DNA of 64,000 nucleotides, taken from Plantago major (taxonomy: Eukaryota; Streptophyta; Magnoliopsida; Lamiales; Plantaginaceae). Where the stretch lies: assembly GCA_026545765.1 (NCBI GenBank), contig CM048841.1, positions 100,025,352-100,089,351 of the forward strand, read 5' to 3'. Of this stretch, positions 1 to 28,189 are shown piece after piece (position 1 is the first letter of the stretch; each line of letters begins with the position of its first letter). The notes beneath the pieces are model-generated. The model had not been told where the DNA came from and ran no database searches. It saw nothing but the letters and a program-made list of their open reading frames with translations. The translations under genes and the position numbers were made by a program.

Positions 1-146
1 TTGTTTATCTCAGCAGGTGAATTTCCAGACTGCATGTGATGAAAAATTTAATGTTAATCAACTCTATAGTTTAACAAAACAAAAGTATTGAAACAAAAAA
101 TTACCTGTAACCTCAGGTTTTTAGTTAATTTGAGGACTTCACATGT

Positions 147-470
147 TGCTCATATTTTGGATGAGCATATGGCTGCATTAACTATATCGTATCTTGTTCC
201 GCCAGGAACCACAAGAAGAATATGACTGAAGTCTCCACCAAAAATAACCACAAGGCCACCAAAAGGGTCATGAGGGTGATGCATAGCATCTCTCAAGCTC
301 CGATCAACTGCCTCGAAGCAAAATTTATTTGTCATAGGAGTCTCGTCCCATATAATAAGCTTAGTAAGCCTTAATAACTCTGTAACATCATAATTTGCAC
401 TGATCTTTGAGCATATTGAGTCCTCATTAGGATAAAGTGGTATGTCGAATCTTGAATGAGTTGCGCTACC
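147..470 (-). mobile_element. Helitron PIF1-like helicase fragment
   Basis: The minus strand encodes about 105 residues resembling the middle of plant Helitron Rep/helicase proteins. Recognisable pieces are an AHSRF-like start (here THSRFDIP), a Walker B-like LIIWDETPM, then the CFEAVDRSLRD and PFGGLVVIFGGDF blocks and the DIVNAA block. In intact Helitrons this helicase unwinds DNA during rolling-circle transposition. Walker A, the Rep nuclease and the C-terminal helicase motifs are absent, so this is a decayed internal piece. It ends where the Athila-like sequence begins on the other strand, which suggests nested or juxtaposed insertions. Family identity is fairly secure; the exact edges are not. 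Confidence 0.8.
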
Positions 471-531
471 CCTTGGAAGCAATAGTTCGGTAAGGGAGTT
501 TATGGGGAAGTAGAAGGAAAGGGACGACAAG

Positions 532-1752
532 GTGGAAACATTTATTGAAAGAGCGGACGAAGTGCTCTGCAGGATCAATGAGAAGGTAGAAGAAGTGGAA
601 GGAAGCCTGGTAAACATAACAGGAAGGCTGATGATACTTCTAGAGCAACGTGATGAGGAGAAAGAAGACGAAGAATGCGAAGATGAGGAGGAAGCTATAA
701 AGCGGATAGATGCAGAAGACAGACGGACTTCCGAAAAACTCCTCGGTAAGCTTTCTAACTCTCGCTTTAACTTTATCTTATCTAGTGAATTGCGTATAGA
801 AGGTGACTCTTTGAGATTGTGTAAGTACCTCTACGGGGAAAAGAACCAAATGGAGAATTTCAGGAGAAACAAGAGTAAAGAAAACCCCTACTTCCGAACT
901 AATATCCCCATAAGGGAAATCAATCCCTTAGCATTTCAAATTACAGTCAACATAGGGGGCGGGATGGTAGTAAGAACTTTAGACCCGGAATTCGATGTGA
1001 ATGTTATCCCCTTAGAGATGTACAAGAGATTCATGTTATCAGGAAAGACCAACGCTTGTGGCATGTCGTCCTACGACGTCGGCATGAGCATAGCAAAGAA
1101 CTATGGAATGGTTAGAAACGTTCTCATCAAAGTGGGTACTCTCATAATCCCTGTAGACTTGATGATAGTCGACTACGAGAATGATAACAATAGAAGCTTA
1201 TATCTAGGAAGGCCCTTTATGATAATGACTAACACCATTATTGATATAACTGGCAACAAAGTTTCTATGTTTGTTAATGGACTGCAGAGTGACGTGGAGT
1301 TGTCCGTCGGAAGGTCGCACCTCAAGAAGGGCAAGCTTTTGGCCAAAAGATCGCCAAGGAGAAAGAAGGATCAAACACCTGGGGAATTTCAAGATGCACT
1401 GTCAAAGATGAAAGAAATAGATAAGAACTATTTCTATTCGCATGAGATTCACTTCCAGTTTCCAGATCCGAGAGACAAGGAGAACAAACCCTATAAGATC
1501 TATCTGGACAAGTGGATGAGCAGAAGATGGAAATTGAAAAACGAGGGGCTATTCTACGAGAACTTTAAGGATGACAAGGGTTTTAGAAACCAACTCAAAA
1601 ATGAAGGAAGTACCCACTACAAGTTCGATTTTATAAGGGAAGGTGACCGATTCAACATGGGAGTGAAGGATTGGAATACCGACCCGAGTTTCATGGAAGA
1701 TTGGTTGACTACTTGCACCGATGGAGAACGGGGGTCTTACCCCAGCAATTGA
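532..1752 (+). mobile_element. Athila-like Ty3/gypsy gag-protease remnant ORF
   Basis: An open frame of 406 residues. Residues 1-65 are acidic and likely coiled coil. About residues 130-245 resemble the retropepsin-like domain of plant Athila/Ty3 polyproteins: the hydrophobic strands, the PLEMYKRF helix, the IPVDLMIVDY strand and the LGRPFM block before the conserved I-D-G-like strand. The catalytic D-S/T-G triad cannot be seen (the position reads DPEFDVNV), so it is probably inactive. After the frame, 1790-1830 carries the 'gcgcttcttgggaggcaacc' stretch that I associate with the end of Athila coding regions. No reverse transcriptase, integrase or flanking LTR was found. The first ATG was used; the true start may lie upstream. 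Confidence 0.65.
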
Positions 1753-2909
1753 GTCATCAACAACCAGGGGTCGAACTATAAGACCTTAAACAAGCGCTTC
1801 TTGGGAGGCAACCCAAGGTCACGTTTACTTTTACGCATTTACGTTTGCATTTTTAATTTTCGTCTTTTTCTCGTTTTCCGTGCCAAAACTATTTTTCGAA
1901 AAACTTTTCAAAATCATTTTCAAAATTTCTTATTTATTATGTTTGCTTTTTGAAAAAACCAAAAAGATTCAAAAACATGCAATTCATCGCGTGCGAGGGG
2001 CAGTGGGCTCACTGCTGTCGCCTCCCCTCCCCTTTAAAAACTCCCAAAATGTTTTTTCCTCCTTTCTCACTTCATTTTCTTCACAAATTCTTCACTTTCT
2101 CTATAATTGTATCTTCCCCATTGCATTATTAGCTTACCCAACCATCATCAACATCAAGTAAGTGATCTCTACTCATTTTTATCCTCATTACATCTTCAAT
2201 TCATTGTCTTTACCATTCAACTCTTTACTTGCACTTTCTTCGTGCTTCTTTGGTGCTTAGCAATTATGTGCTTCAATTGATTGATTTGTTGATACTTGAG
2301 ATATGTGGATACATGATTACTTTTAGTATTCACTACATTAACGCTTGCTTGATGGAGATTTGACAAATCGTTTGAGAATTTGAAGGTTTTCGTTCTTGCC
2401 TACCAAGTGTTGTCGAGTTGAGATATTCTAGCACTATGGTTTACACTCTTATCGCATATGCTAAGGCATGAATTATTCTCACTAATGCATAGTCCACTTA
2501 CCTGCCACTCTCTTTGTTGCGTTTCCCTCTGTTTTTGATTTTTTGATCATTATGCGTCTAATTGAGGTGCAATTTTGAATCTCGGTCCCAGGTTTATCTA
2601 GGTTTATAATTATAAAAAAAATGTAAAATTACATTTAAAAATCTTTTAAAATATTTTTAAAATTAATGAAAAATAATTTTGAATTTTAAAAAAAAATAAA
2701 AAAATGAAAAAAAATATCGATTTTTCTGTGTGAGACACGTGTCTCACAAAGTAAAATCGATTAAGTAAAAAACGGGGGAAAGAAACAAACAAAAACATTA
2801 TCCCAAAAAATCCCTCTTTCCCCCTTTCGCATGAACCCTAATTTCGCCCCACCATAAATGATTGAATCTTGCAAAATTGTTTCCTTTATGTGTTTACGAG
2901 TAAGAATTA
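1753..2909. other. Non-coding retroelement tail and AT-rich spacer
   Basis: No gene is supported here. The first part (to about 2,170) is probably the 3' untranslated region of the Athila-like element, with a pyrimidine-rich stretch around 2,010-2,110. From about 2,600 the sequence is very A-rich and leads into a perfect palindrome at 2729-2748, then a short pyrimidine-rich leader before the GRF pseudogene. Confidence 0.5.
2715..2762. repeat. Two-tier palindrome with central CACGTG
   Basis: Positions 2729-2748 read tgtgagacacgtgtctcaca, a perfect 20-base palindrome centred on the G-box core CACGTG. It is enclosed by a second pair of complementary arms, atcgatttt on the left and aaaatcgat on the right. 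It lies about 160 bases before the ATG of the GRF pseudogene. It could be a hairpin from an element terminus or a bHLH/bZIP-type binding site; the sequence alone does not decide. Confidence 0.7.
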
Positions 2910-3520
2910 ATGGCGACGTATGCATCTTCGTCTGTGAGAGGAGATACCCGGGAAGAATACTGCCGTTGCGTGAATCCGAGAAGGATTGCGGTTAAAGGTG
3001 TCTCTTGAAAAAATTACCCTGGCCGACGTTTCATGGGCTATCCTATGTACAATGTGAGTGTGTTTGAAGCTAATTATTGAATTTGTTAAATAATTTGTTA
3101 TTAGACAGTTTGTTTTGAAGTTGAGTAATGGCTTGTAGTTGAACTGTTTTGATGTAGAAGGAACGTCGAACAGGGTGTACCTATTTTAGGTGGATTGAAG
3201 ATCCTTTGGATCCAAGGGCAGCTGGAATCATCGGAGGATTACTTCGTCAGAAAATCGATGCTGAGGGTATGGTGAGAAAGCTAGAGTTGGAGCTCGTAGA
3301 TTGTAATGCAGATATGCAGATGTTGTTGAAGTTGAATGATTCTCTTGTTGAAGAGAACAGGATGATGAATAAATTGATTAAGAAAATGGAGGTTGAACAA
3401 GAGACTGGTGGAAAGAATATGCGAAAGAAATAGGGGAAAGTGAAGAAGAATATTAATGTTTGTATGCTTGCCATGGCTATTGTTATTGTTCTTGTGTTGG
3501 TGATTGGTGTAATGATGTAG
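2910..3520 (+). pseudogene. GRF zinc-finger, C-terminal membrane-anchor protein, broken
   Basis: Two exons can be joined in frame: 2910-3053 and 3158 onward, with gtgag donor and tag acceptor. The product has a CRCV pair, a YPGRRFMGYPMYN segment and a GCTYFRWIEDP segment, which is the GRF zinc-finger layout (Cys, Cys, GRRF, Cys, hydrophobic-W). A coiled-coil stretch follows (residues about 75-135). Two in-frame stops break it: TGA at codon 33 where the family usually has Trp, and TAG at 3431-3433. Reading past the second stop continues in frame into a hydrophobic segment (AMAIVIVLVLVIGVMM) ending at 3520, the usual C-terminal membrane anchor of these plant proteins. Such ORFs are often carried with Mutator-like transposons, which fits the neighbour on the minus strand. 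Gene-versus-element origin is inferred. Confidence 0.75.
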
Positions 3521-3613
3521 TTGTTTTTAGTCTATTAAGTTTTGGCTACTAATTAAGTATGTTGATTTTCACTCTTAGGCTAAGTTGATTGTAATTTTGG
3601 AGGCATAGGCAGC

Positions 3614-4722
3614 CTAATTTTGGATGATTGCTACTACAGGTTCAAAGACATCAACCTCATTAAAGATCTTTTGCTTTATAACTCTTTTCTTGTACTTACC
3701 AGATTTGGCATGTTGAGGCCTAACCTTTTTCCTGACTGTTCCTTCTTCATCAGAAGCTACAGACTCACATGAACTCCAATCTAGGTCATCTCTAGTAATG
3801 TCTTCTTCAACTTCAGAGACTTCTACCCCTTCTTCATCTTCACCATCCTCAGGTTCAAACTCACTGTCCTCATCATCATCCTCACTTGCATTCTCATCAT
3901 CATCACCACTTATCTCCTCCTCATCATCAAATTCTTCTACATAAGTCATCTTTTTCTTACCTGCAATTTTCACTAAGTGTAAGAAAATTGAAATACAAAC
4001 ACATTTATTTTGTCTGGCAAATAGAATAGAAACAAGAGCATTTATATTTACCCTTATCTTTTGCCAGTTGCCTTTCCTTTTGGGCTTCATTTATCTCATC
4101 CCTGAAATCATATTCAGGGTCAATAAACTCATCATCATTAACCATCTTCTGCTTTCCTTGGTCAGTTATGGGTACATTTTCAGGAATATCATCAAATGTG
4201 AAGTCTTCAATCAAAGCATCAATGTCCTCCTCCTCCTCCTCCTCCATGTCATCATCATTATTGACCTGTTAAGAGACAAATACATACATACATACAATTT
4301 GATCAATATCAGAACTAAGAACAAAAACATATAGAATTTAATTCAAAAATACATAAATGTACGTGATCATTGTCAGATTCCTCACATCCTAGTTTGGTCA
4401 CAAATACAGTCTCCTCAACACTTGCATTCATAGGTATGTCATGGTCAATGGAGGCATCTACTAATAAACCTTCTTCAACAAACAAAGGTTGTGTAAGCTC
4501 TGTAGGTTGAGGTGCTTCCTCACATACTATCTCCTCATCAACTGAGTCCTCTAAATTATGTGGCTCCTCTACTACATTAGTTCCATCCACCTCAGTAATT
4601 CTTTCTAGCACAGGCTCCTCAACCCTAGGACGGCCTACCCTTACCAGAATAGGTTTGTCACCAAGTGTGCAGTCCAATACTTGTCCGGATCCCTTCTTCT
4701 TTGTCTTCTTTTCAACAAACAA
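3614..4722 (-). mobile_element. Mutator-like (MuDR/PB1-type) transposase N-terminal remnant
   Basis: Three minus-strand blocks (4365-4722, about 4015-4260, and 3614-3960) encode very acidic, low-complexity sequence: runs of Glu and Asp, a DEEE region, then SCESVASDEEG and a basic RKKVRPQHAKSGKYKKR segment. This is the spacer found between the PB1-like start and the MuDR plug/transposase domain of plant MULE proteins. The transposase catalytic domain, the zinc finger and SWIM region are missing; the frame stops soon after the basic segment. Together with the convergent GRF pseudogene it probably marks one decayed MULE. Boundaries and introns between blocks are uncertain. Confidence 0.6.
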
Positions 4723-4799
4723 AGGTTTGTCACCAAGTGTGCAGTCATTCCCTTTGTTACTTAGTTCATGAACTACTCCACCTTATTTTTTATTCACAA

Positions 4800-6831
4800 A
4801 TATGTATGTGTATTCAATTTAATAGAACCGTATAATATATGTGAGAATCATTGTTGTTTATCTATGTTGAAAAAGAATAATTGTAAGTAGAAAATGTTTC
4901 ACCGAGCACAATACAGTTCTGAATTGAAGCATAATATTTGTACATATTTACCCGAAGTAGAATAAATTATTAATTTTAAATTATGAGCTTATTAATCACT
5001 TTACACAAGAGTTGATAAAGTGTGTAGTTTTTAACTCCACATATATCTAAAGTACTAATATTGAGAAAGAACTATATAATTGATATGTATTTAAAAAATG
5101 AGAAATAAAAGTGAGAAAAAACATGTGATTCGAATACCACATGTTATATATTTAAAGAGCAATACATATATGCACCAGATTGAAATTGAATAACCTGTTG
5201 CTTTATCTCTTTGTAAGGATTACGTTTTCAAGATGATTCCAGATTGAAATTGAATAACTAAAATAAACGGATGATATTTAATTTAAATTGAAAGTTAAGT
5301 TATTCAACTATTATATTTCTTTAATATAATTGCATGAATTCTGAATTTTAATGATACAATATGTCTACTAAGAACCATCATAAATTGAACGTGCCTATTG
5401 GGCCTAGTCCAGTCTATAAGTAAGTTTGATCAAGTCCAACAGGTCATCCGACCCGACAAATTGATCTTCCTTGAGTTTAGTTAATTCTTAGATAGATTGA
5501 CCAAATTCGTTACTAACATTAGCAAAAGGTCTCATGCTTTCAACGACAAGTGTCTTTCTTTCGTTAATTATATGAACTTAACTTGCTCTAGTTTAGTATT
5601 ATAATATACATACTGTATTACAAAATCTATGAAATCTTTTCTGGATCACTTAACCAAAAATCAGTACTTAAGTAACATTGTAGAAACAAATTGACTCATA
5701 TACTCTGGTTCTTATTTTGAAGGATCGGTCAAAGATTTAGGCTTATGTTATGCATACTCTGACCTGACAATCAAACTGAAGCCATTGGTGCACCGCACCA
5801 TTTCTGATACTCAACCATTTAATCTTAATTTTTGATGTTAACTGCTTATCTCCCAACATTAATGTACTAGTATATGTCACCTTCACCTTCTTATCATACT
5901 TTAATCTCATCTTTACTACTTCTTAATTTTATTCCGGCCATCATTTTACTTCATTTCAAATCGATCATTTTACTTCATTTCAAATCGATCGTTTGATCTC
6001 ATTCCACATACAATTCAATATAAAATACGACTTTTGAAAATTACAATATTACATTGATAAACTTAGTGAATATGTGTAGTAGACGCACATAAATGGTAAG
6101 AAGATGACTCATATGACCTTTTGTCATGGTTCGACATTGAATTATTTCAAATCACATTCATGGGAGACCAAAGCGGACATTTAAAAAACAATTAAAAATT
6201 ATTAATTTGATGGCCTCCTGTTAATGTTTTTGGTCTAAAAAGAACAAGTAGCTAGCTACATGAACCCCCATCCGCAAGACTACAACCCCTCATAAATTTG
6301 GGGTAGTTGTTAGTTTAGAGTTGCATCCTTTTATCAATAATCTTTTTAGTAGATATTTATCAATTATTTAATTTAGTGAGTGCAACAACATGTTCATTTC
6401 TTGATTTCACATCATAGAGTGACCCATCCATATATAATGTTTGCAGTTGATTCTAGAAGACTAGAAATATAAGTAACAAGTATGGTACAGAAGATCGATT
6501 AAATAGCTTAGATATGATTTTAACGAACAACAACATGCTTACATGCACCCGCAATTGAAGACCATTAGATTTTCTACGCTTCATTAAATTGCACCTAGCA
6601 TCTGGCTAGTTAAGTTACGTACGTGCGTAGGGATATATGTATGTATGAAGCTGGCCAATAAATGTAGTGCACAGGAGTGAGCCAAATGCAGTTGAGTAGC
6701 AAACTAGCTAGCCATAAATTTTGGGCCATGTGTTGCTTTTTTTCACACCCTCACTCAACCATAACCATAGTAGTAGGAGTTAACTTAATTATTCACTTCA
6801 CTTCATCTTACGGTACCTAACCTACCTCTTA
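4800..6831. other. Gene-free AT-rich intergenic region
   Basis: About 2 kb without a supportable gene. It contains a short direct repeat around 5944-5990 (two copies of about 24 bases, attttacttcatttcaaatc type). No transposon termini were recognised. Confidence 0.6.
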
Positions 6832-7190
6832 CTCCCTCAATTCCAAAGATTTCTTTTCATTTTGACTTTAACTTAGGTCATTGTGTCGATTTGACTGTTA
6901 GACAGGCTCTGTTTTTCAATGAAATTCTTGAATCGAATCGAATCGAATCAATTGTAGTATAAAATATAACTAAGCAGAACTGAACTGAACTGAACTAAAA
7001 TGAACTGAATGGAACTGAACTGAACTAAATGAGTTTTAAGTTGAAAATAACAGAGCATTACTCTTAAACTATAATAGTAAATAATTTAATAAAATCATAT
7101 ATTTAAAATTTAAGAGTAATACGCGGTCAAAGTCGAACACAGTTGACCGGTCAAAGTCAAAATGGAAAGAAATCTTTGGAATGGAGTGAG
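6832..7190. mobile_element. Stowaway-type MITE in BURP gene promoter
   Basis: The left end (ctccctcaattccaaagatt) and the right end (aatctttggaatggagtgag) are imperfect inverted repeats about 38 bases long, and both sides are flanked by TA (6830-6831 and 7191-7192). TA duplication plus a CTCCCTC terminus is the Stowaway (Tc1/mariner) signature. The interior holds short tandem repeats (gaatc and gaact units, about 6935-7030), possibly a nested fragment. The right end lies about 30 bases before the TATA box of the BURP gene, so it is part of the proximal promoter. Confidence 0.85.
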
Positions 7191-7220
7191 TATATTCTTA
7201 ATTAATTTTGTCTATATATT

Positions 7221-7227
7221 TATATAA
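7221..7227 (+). promoter_or_regulatory. TATA box of the BURP gene
   Basis: TATATAA lies 102 bases before the start codon at 7329, in a spacing that would give a 5' leader of about 70-80 bases. Confidence 0.65.
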
Positions 7228-7328
7228 GGCATAGTTCCATCCTTGTATTCATACAAAATCATTCACTAGCTAGCAAGCAAGCAAGCTCAATACTAGTTTA
7301 TTTCTTTGAACGAATTCCAAATCTTGTT

Positions 7329-9478
7329 ATGGCATTCAAGTTCATCGTTTTAGTATTCCTTGTCGTAAGTACACTAGCTATATTAATTTCTTTCTTCTAC
7401 CATATATGCGATTGAGTTCAGTTTCAATTAACATATATATGTACGTAACGTACGTTCTCAAGCTAGCCATTAATTAATTTTTCGTCTATTTTCTGCAGGT
7501 GGCTGTAGTCGTAAGCTGCAATGGAGCTGTCGTCTCTCCTTCGGAAAAATACTGGAAATCAGTGCTGCCAAACTCCCCAATGCCTCAAGCTGTCAAAGAT
7601 CTCCTGCTAACACCTACAGGTATGTATATATATATACTACTGCTCCCTTCGTTTCATACCAAATTTCGCATTTCAATTTATAAAATGTCCATTTTCTGTT
7701 TTTTTGCATATTCTACAAACATATGCAGCACTTTATTTCCATTAACTTCCACGCCATAATTTACTTCAGGCGCAAAAGTAAATGTATGACGACATTTGGT
7801 ATTGGAGCTAGAGGGAGTGAGTATACCGTATATCTTTATGGCATGTAATTAATGTCTGCTTTTTTTGTTGTTCAATTATTTTCATATCTAGACTTAGAGT
7901 ACTACACCCTGTCATATGAACTAGTGGATCGATGTACTTCAAATGTTCAAAAGAAAGGAAAAAAAATAGAAGAAGTTGGACTATGATATATATGACCCAT
8001 ACCATACTGATCAATGAACTTGTCGTTCTTTTATAGTTAAGAGTTAAGACCAGGCCCGGCCCTGAGTATGCGCGGGCAGCCCGTCCGCCCAGACCCTCTA
8101 TTTTGAAGGGTCCCCATTTAAATTTGAGATTATGTATATATCCATTTTCATACAATAATTAATCAATAATATATATGTCTTCAAGTGGTTAAGTCTATAT
8201 CTACTCTACAAAAGATCTTGGGTTCAATTCATGAAGGTGTAAATATTTTTATTTTATTTATCTTGAATATTTTTTCTTTTAATATATTATTTTTAGGGTC
8301 CCAATTAAAATTTCGCACAGGGCCACATAAATCCTCGGGCCGGCCCTGGTTAAGACTGACCAGTTTGACTCTAAAATCAGTCAATATTAATAGTGGTATT
8401 TTCATATTGACAAAGATGATAATTAACATAACATTTCTATGTTTTGGAAATATGCAAACTTCAATAAATAACTCTCCTGTTTTTAACAATAGAATGGGCG
8501 GAAGGCAAAAGCACCAGTGTTGGCGTAAGCAAGGGTGGTGGAGTCAACGTTAACACCGGCGGAGGCAATACCGGAGGCACCAATGTGAACGTAGGCCACG
8601 GAAGAGTCGGGGTTCACACCGGGAAAGGCAAGCACGGAGGAACGAATGTCAATGTGGGTCATGGAGGCGTCGGAGTCCACACAGGCAAACCAGGAAAACG
8701 TACCAATGTGGGCGTAGGCAAGGGCGGTGTCACCGTGACTACCCCTAAAAAGGGTCATCCAGTCGACGTTGGACCTTTTAAGTACTTATACGCAGCAACT
8801 GAAACTCAGCTTCATGACAATCCTAATGTGGCACTCTTCTTCTTAGAGAAAGACATGCATGCAGGCAAAAAGATGAACTTACATTTTGTCAAAACTGCGA
8901 ATCAGGCTACGTTCTTGCCTCGCCAGATTGCTGGTTCAATACCGTTTTCTTCAAAGAGGTTTCCAGAGATTCTGAGCAAATTTAACCCCACTTCAGATGT
9001 AGCTGATGTTATGAAGAACACTATTAAAGAGTGTGAGGATGAAGGGATCAAGGGTGAAGAGAAGTTCTGTGCTACTTCGCTGGAGTCCATGATTGATTTC
9101 AGTACCTCAAAGTTGGGAAGAAAGGTGAAAGCAATATCAACAGATGCACAAGAAAAGGGAGATAAGTATTCACCAAAAGAATACAGTGTGGTTGGAGTTA
9201 CGAAAATGTCTAGTGATAAAGCCGTGGTGGTCTGCCACAAGATGGAGTATGCGTACGCGGTGTTCTACTGTCACAAGACTGCACAAACAGTGGCTTACGA
9301 GGTTTCCTTGGTAGCCGCTGATGGATCCAAGGCAGACGCAGTAGCAGTGTGCCACCGTGATACAGCACAATGGAACCCTAAGCACTTGGCCTTTCAGGTT
9401 TTGAAGGTGCAGCCCGGTAGCGTTCCAGTGTGCCACTTTCTTCCTCAAGATCACATTGTGTGGGTGCCCAAGAATTAG
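7329..9478 (+). CDS. RD22-like BURP-domain protein
   Basis: Three exons, 7329-7364, 7499-7619 and 8493-9478, join in frame with GT-AG borders to a 380-residue protein. Residues 1-22 form a signal peptide (hydrophobic core FIVLVFLVVAVVV), then a conserved segment (SPSEKYWKSVLPNSPMPQ), then Gly/Val-rich repeats of the type NVNVGHGxVGVHTGK at about residues 55-130. The rest is a BURP domain, from PFKYLY to the end. Its four CH dipeptides follow the family spacing exactly: CH-X10-CH-X25-CH-X25-CH-X8-W. RD22 proteins are secreted, cell-wall-associated and usually drought/ABA-responsive; that expression pattern is known for the family, not shown here. A Stowaway MITE lies in the promoter, and intron 2 holds two more small transposons. 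Nothing suggests loss of function. Confidence 0.95.
7640..7821. mobile_element. Stowaway-type MITE in BURP intron 2
   Basis: The left end ctgctcccttcgtttcatac and the right end, whose reverse complement starts ctcactccctctagctcc, are imperfect inverted repeats sharing a later ataccaaat-tcg block. TA flanks both sides (7638-7639 and 7822-7823). It is 182 bases long with no coding potential. Confidence 0.7.
8051..8348. mobile_element. hAT-type MITE in BURP intron 2, with 8-base target duplication
   Basis: A 298-base element. The left end reads caggcccggccctgag and the reverse complement of the right end reads cagggccggcccgag, giving terminal inverted repeats of about 15 bases. It is flanked by a perfect 8-base direct repeat, gttaagac, at 8043-8050 and 8349-8356. 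An 8-base duplication with a CAGGGCCGGCCC-like terminus is characteristic of non-autonomous hAT elements in plants. No coding content. Confidence 0.93.
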
Positions 9479-10588
9479 TCCATGCACTTATTTCAAAACC
9501 TTGTGGCTGTTGTGTTATTTATTATGTTCTGTTACTATTGCAGTTGGATTTATATAAATCTAGCTCCTCAGACACTGCTAGTGAAGTATGTAGCATACAA
9601 ATAAGATACTTTATTTCTATCCATGTAAACCTATATGCACTGGTGATGAACTATTGGTGATTAGTTTTGCCAAGTCTCAATTCATCCTCTGCTCTAGCCT
9701 CTAGTTTCATGCTACATTGACCAGGTACTATATATATACATGTTCTGGGTATTTTTTGCTTCTAACAACATACCTGCTGTAAATCTGTTTTGGATCTTAT
9801 GCATGTTTTAACCTGGATGAGAAATTCCAGCTAGCCAGTAGCTAGAACAAAAAGTACATGTTTATCTGCATGTTTTTTTCCCAACATTTCTGTACACAGA
9901 CTGCAAACGTTGCCAAGCAATGCAGATTAAAACACAATTTAGAATAGGGATGAGCTATGCCATTATGCCCTGTTTTTCTTCTCTATAGAGAGGCAATGAG
10001 CTAGTTTTGTTCATGCAATCACATAAACCATTACATCTGATCCTGCCTTATCCAACATTTGCTGTTTGTTCAGCAAGAATGTGTGAACATTACCATAAGA
10101 CATTCCATGCCGCGACAAGCCATCCTTTCTCAGTTCCCAATGGTCTTTTTTTCTATCCTGCCAGGAGTATTGAGCTAGCTCCATTCTCCACCTGAGCGCC
10201 AGTATCCGGCTACACCTGATCTATTGACCATCATATTTTGTTTCTTCAAGAGAGTCATTTCGACTTAATGGAGTGCTCAGTCATCAGATAACCAGGCTTT
10301 ATATTTTTTACTAATACACCCGTTGCCTTCCTTTTCTCTGTAACTCCATCTGGCCAAGTCTTAATCATCCCCCCTCCAAGCCCCTACAGCCTACAGGAAC
10401 TTTAACCAAAAACTAATAGTTAAAAACCATTGCAAATGAATCGCGCTCTCGGATGACATCGTCTTTAGTGCATTGATCGCTTTACAGTTGTGATATGTAT
10501 ACAAAAGTAAACCGTGTTACCTTTGATTTGAAGATGGCTTGTTATTGCAGGTCTCACAAAAGTGCAAGTCCGAAACAGCTCATAAGCC
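9479..10588. other. 3' regions between convergent BURP and TEBICHI genes
   Basis: The two genes converge here. The stretch should contain the BURP 3' UTR (about 9479-9750) and the TEBICHI 3' UTR. No further gene, RNA or clear transposon terminus is supported. Confidence 0.6.
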
Positions 10589-27212
<16,624 letters not shown>

Positions 27213-27899
27213 GGCTGTACTTCCTCGAGCTTCTGAGACGATTATCCGTCGAACTCCAGCTTGAGGATTATCGTTTGGAACTAGGCTCAAAACTCAGTCA
27301 TTTCAATTTAGGGATTTGGAATATTCAATTGAGGATTTTATCGGGGGGCCTAGGCTATGGAGGGAGATACCAGTAAGTCATCGGCAATTCAAACATATTT
27401 ATCCAATTCTTGCAGATTCGCCCATCAACTTTATTATATCTCAGTTTTGCTCTCTTTTTTTTTTTTTTTTTTTGACACTTTCTTTTGACTAAGAATACAT
27501 ACGATAAAGATAACCCAGGTGGATCGAAAGCGGACCTTCATGATCAATATTGATTACCATTTGTCGTTCTCTAATGACATATTGTCCCACCTTTTTCCTA
27601 AACCGATCATAAGAATTCTAAGGTTAGGTTGACTTTATTGAGGAAGTCGATTAATCTTACGGGTAAGGACCATTCGAAAGTTTATATGTTACTTGCAATT
27701 GAATGGAGTGCAATGTAAGATGACACATCTTGATTTGGGGACCATTCATTAGTATTTGGTTTGGCCTGAATCGTGCACCGAGACTAATGTCGGTCCCCTA
27801 GCCATGGTCATCCCCGATGTCAAGGCTATAGTCGAGCCGAAACCTAAGAAAAAGGCCAAAAAATCCTCGAACTGAAAAAATGACGGAGACGGTCCCATC
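27213..27899. other. TEBICHI 5' flank and spacer
   Basis: Upstream of the TEBICHI start codon: presumably its 5' UTR and promoter (about 27213-27420), followed by a run of 19 T at 27455-27473. No gene is supported. Confidence 0.5.
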
Positions 27900-28189
27900 A
27901 TACCTCTTCGGGATGATGCTGAACAAAATCCTCCAGGTCATATTCCAGTGTGCACCTCCACTATAAAACCTTATGAAGTTGCTTCCCTTCACACTCGTTT
28001 TGAAATACGTTTTGGTTATGAATTCATTCCAGACTCCCCAACAAACTCTATACAACCCGTCCAAGTGAGGCTTGACTTTCCACGAGCAGGCCTTTGAAGT
28101 CAGCTGAAGGATCTCGATGATCCCTAAAATATCCCAACTTCTTAACGACCTTAAATTATGTCCGGCACATGTGCTTCTCAATGCCCTTG

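Noticed and set aside
8483-8758. Antisense frame over the BURP gene repeats
   Set aside because: It is a shadow of the Gly/Val-rich repeat region of the sense protein.
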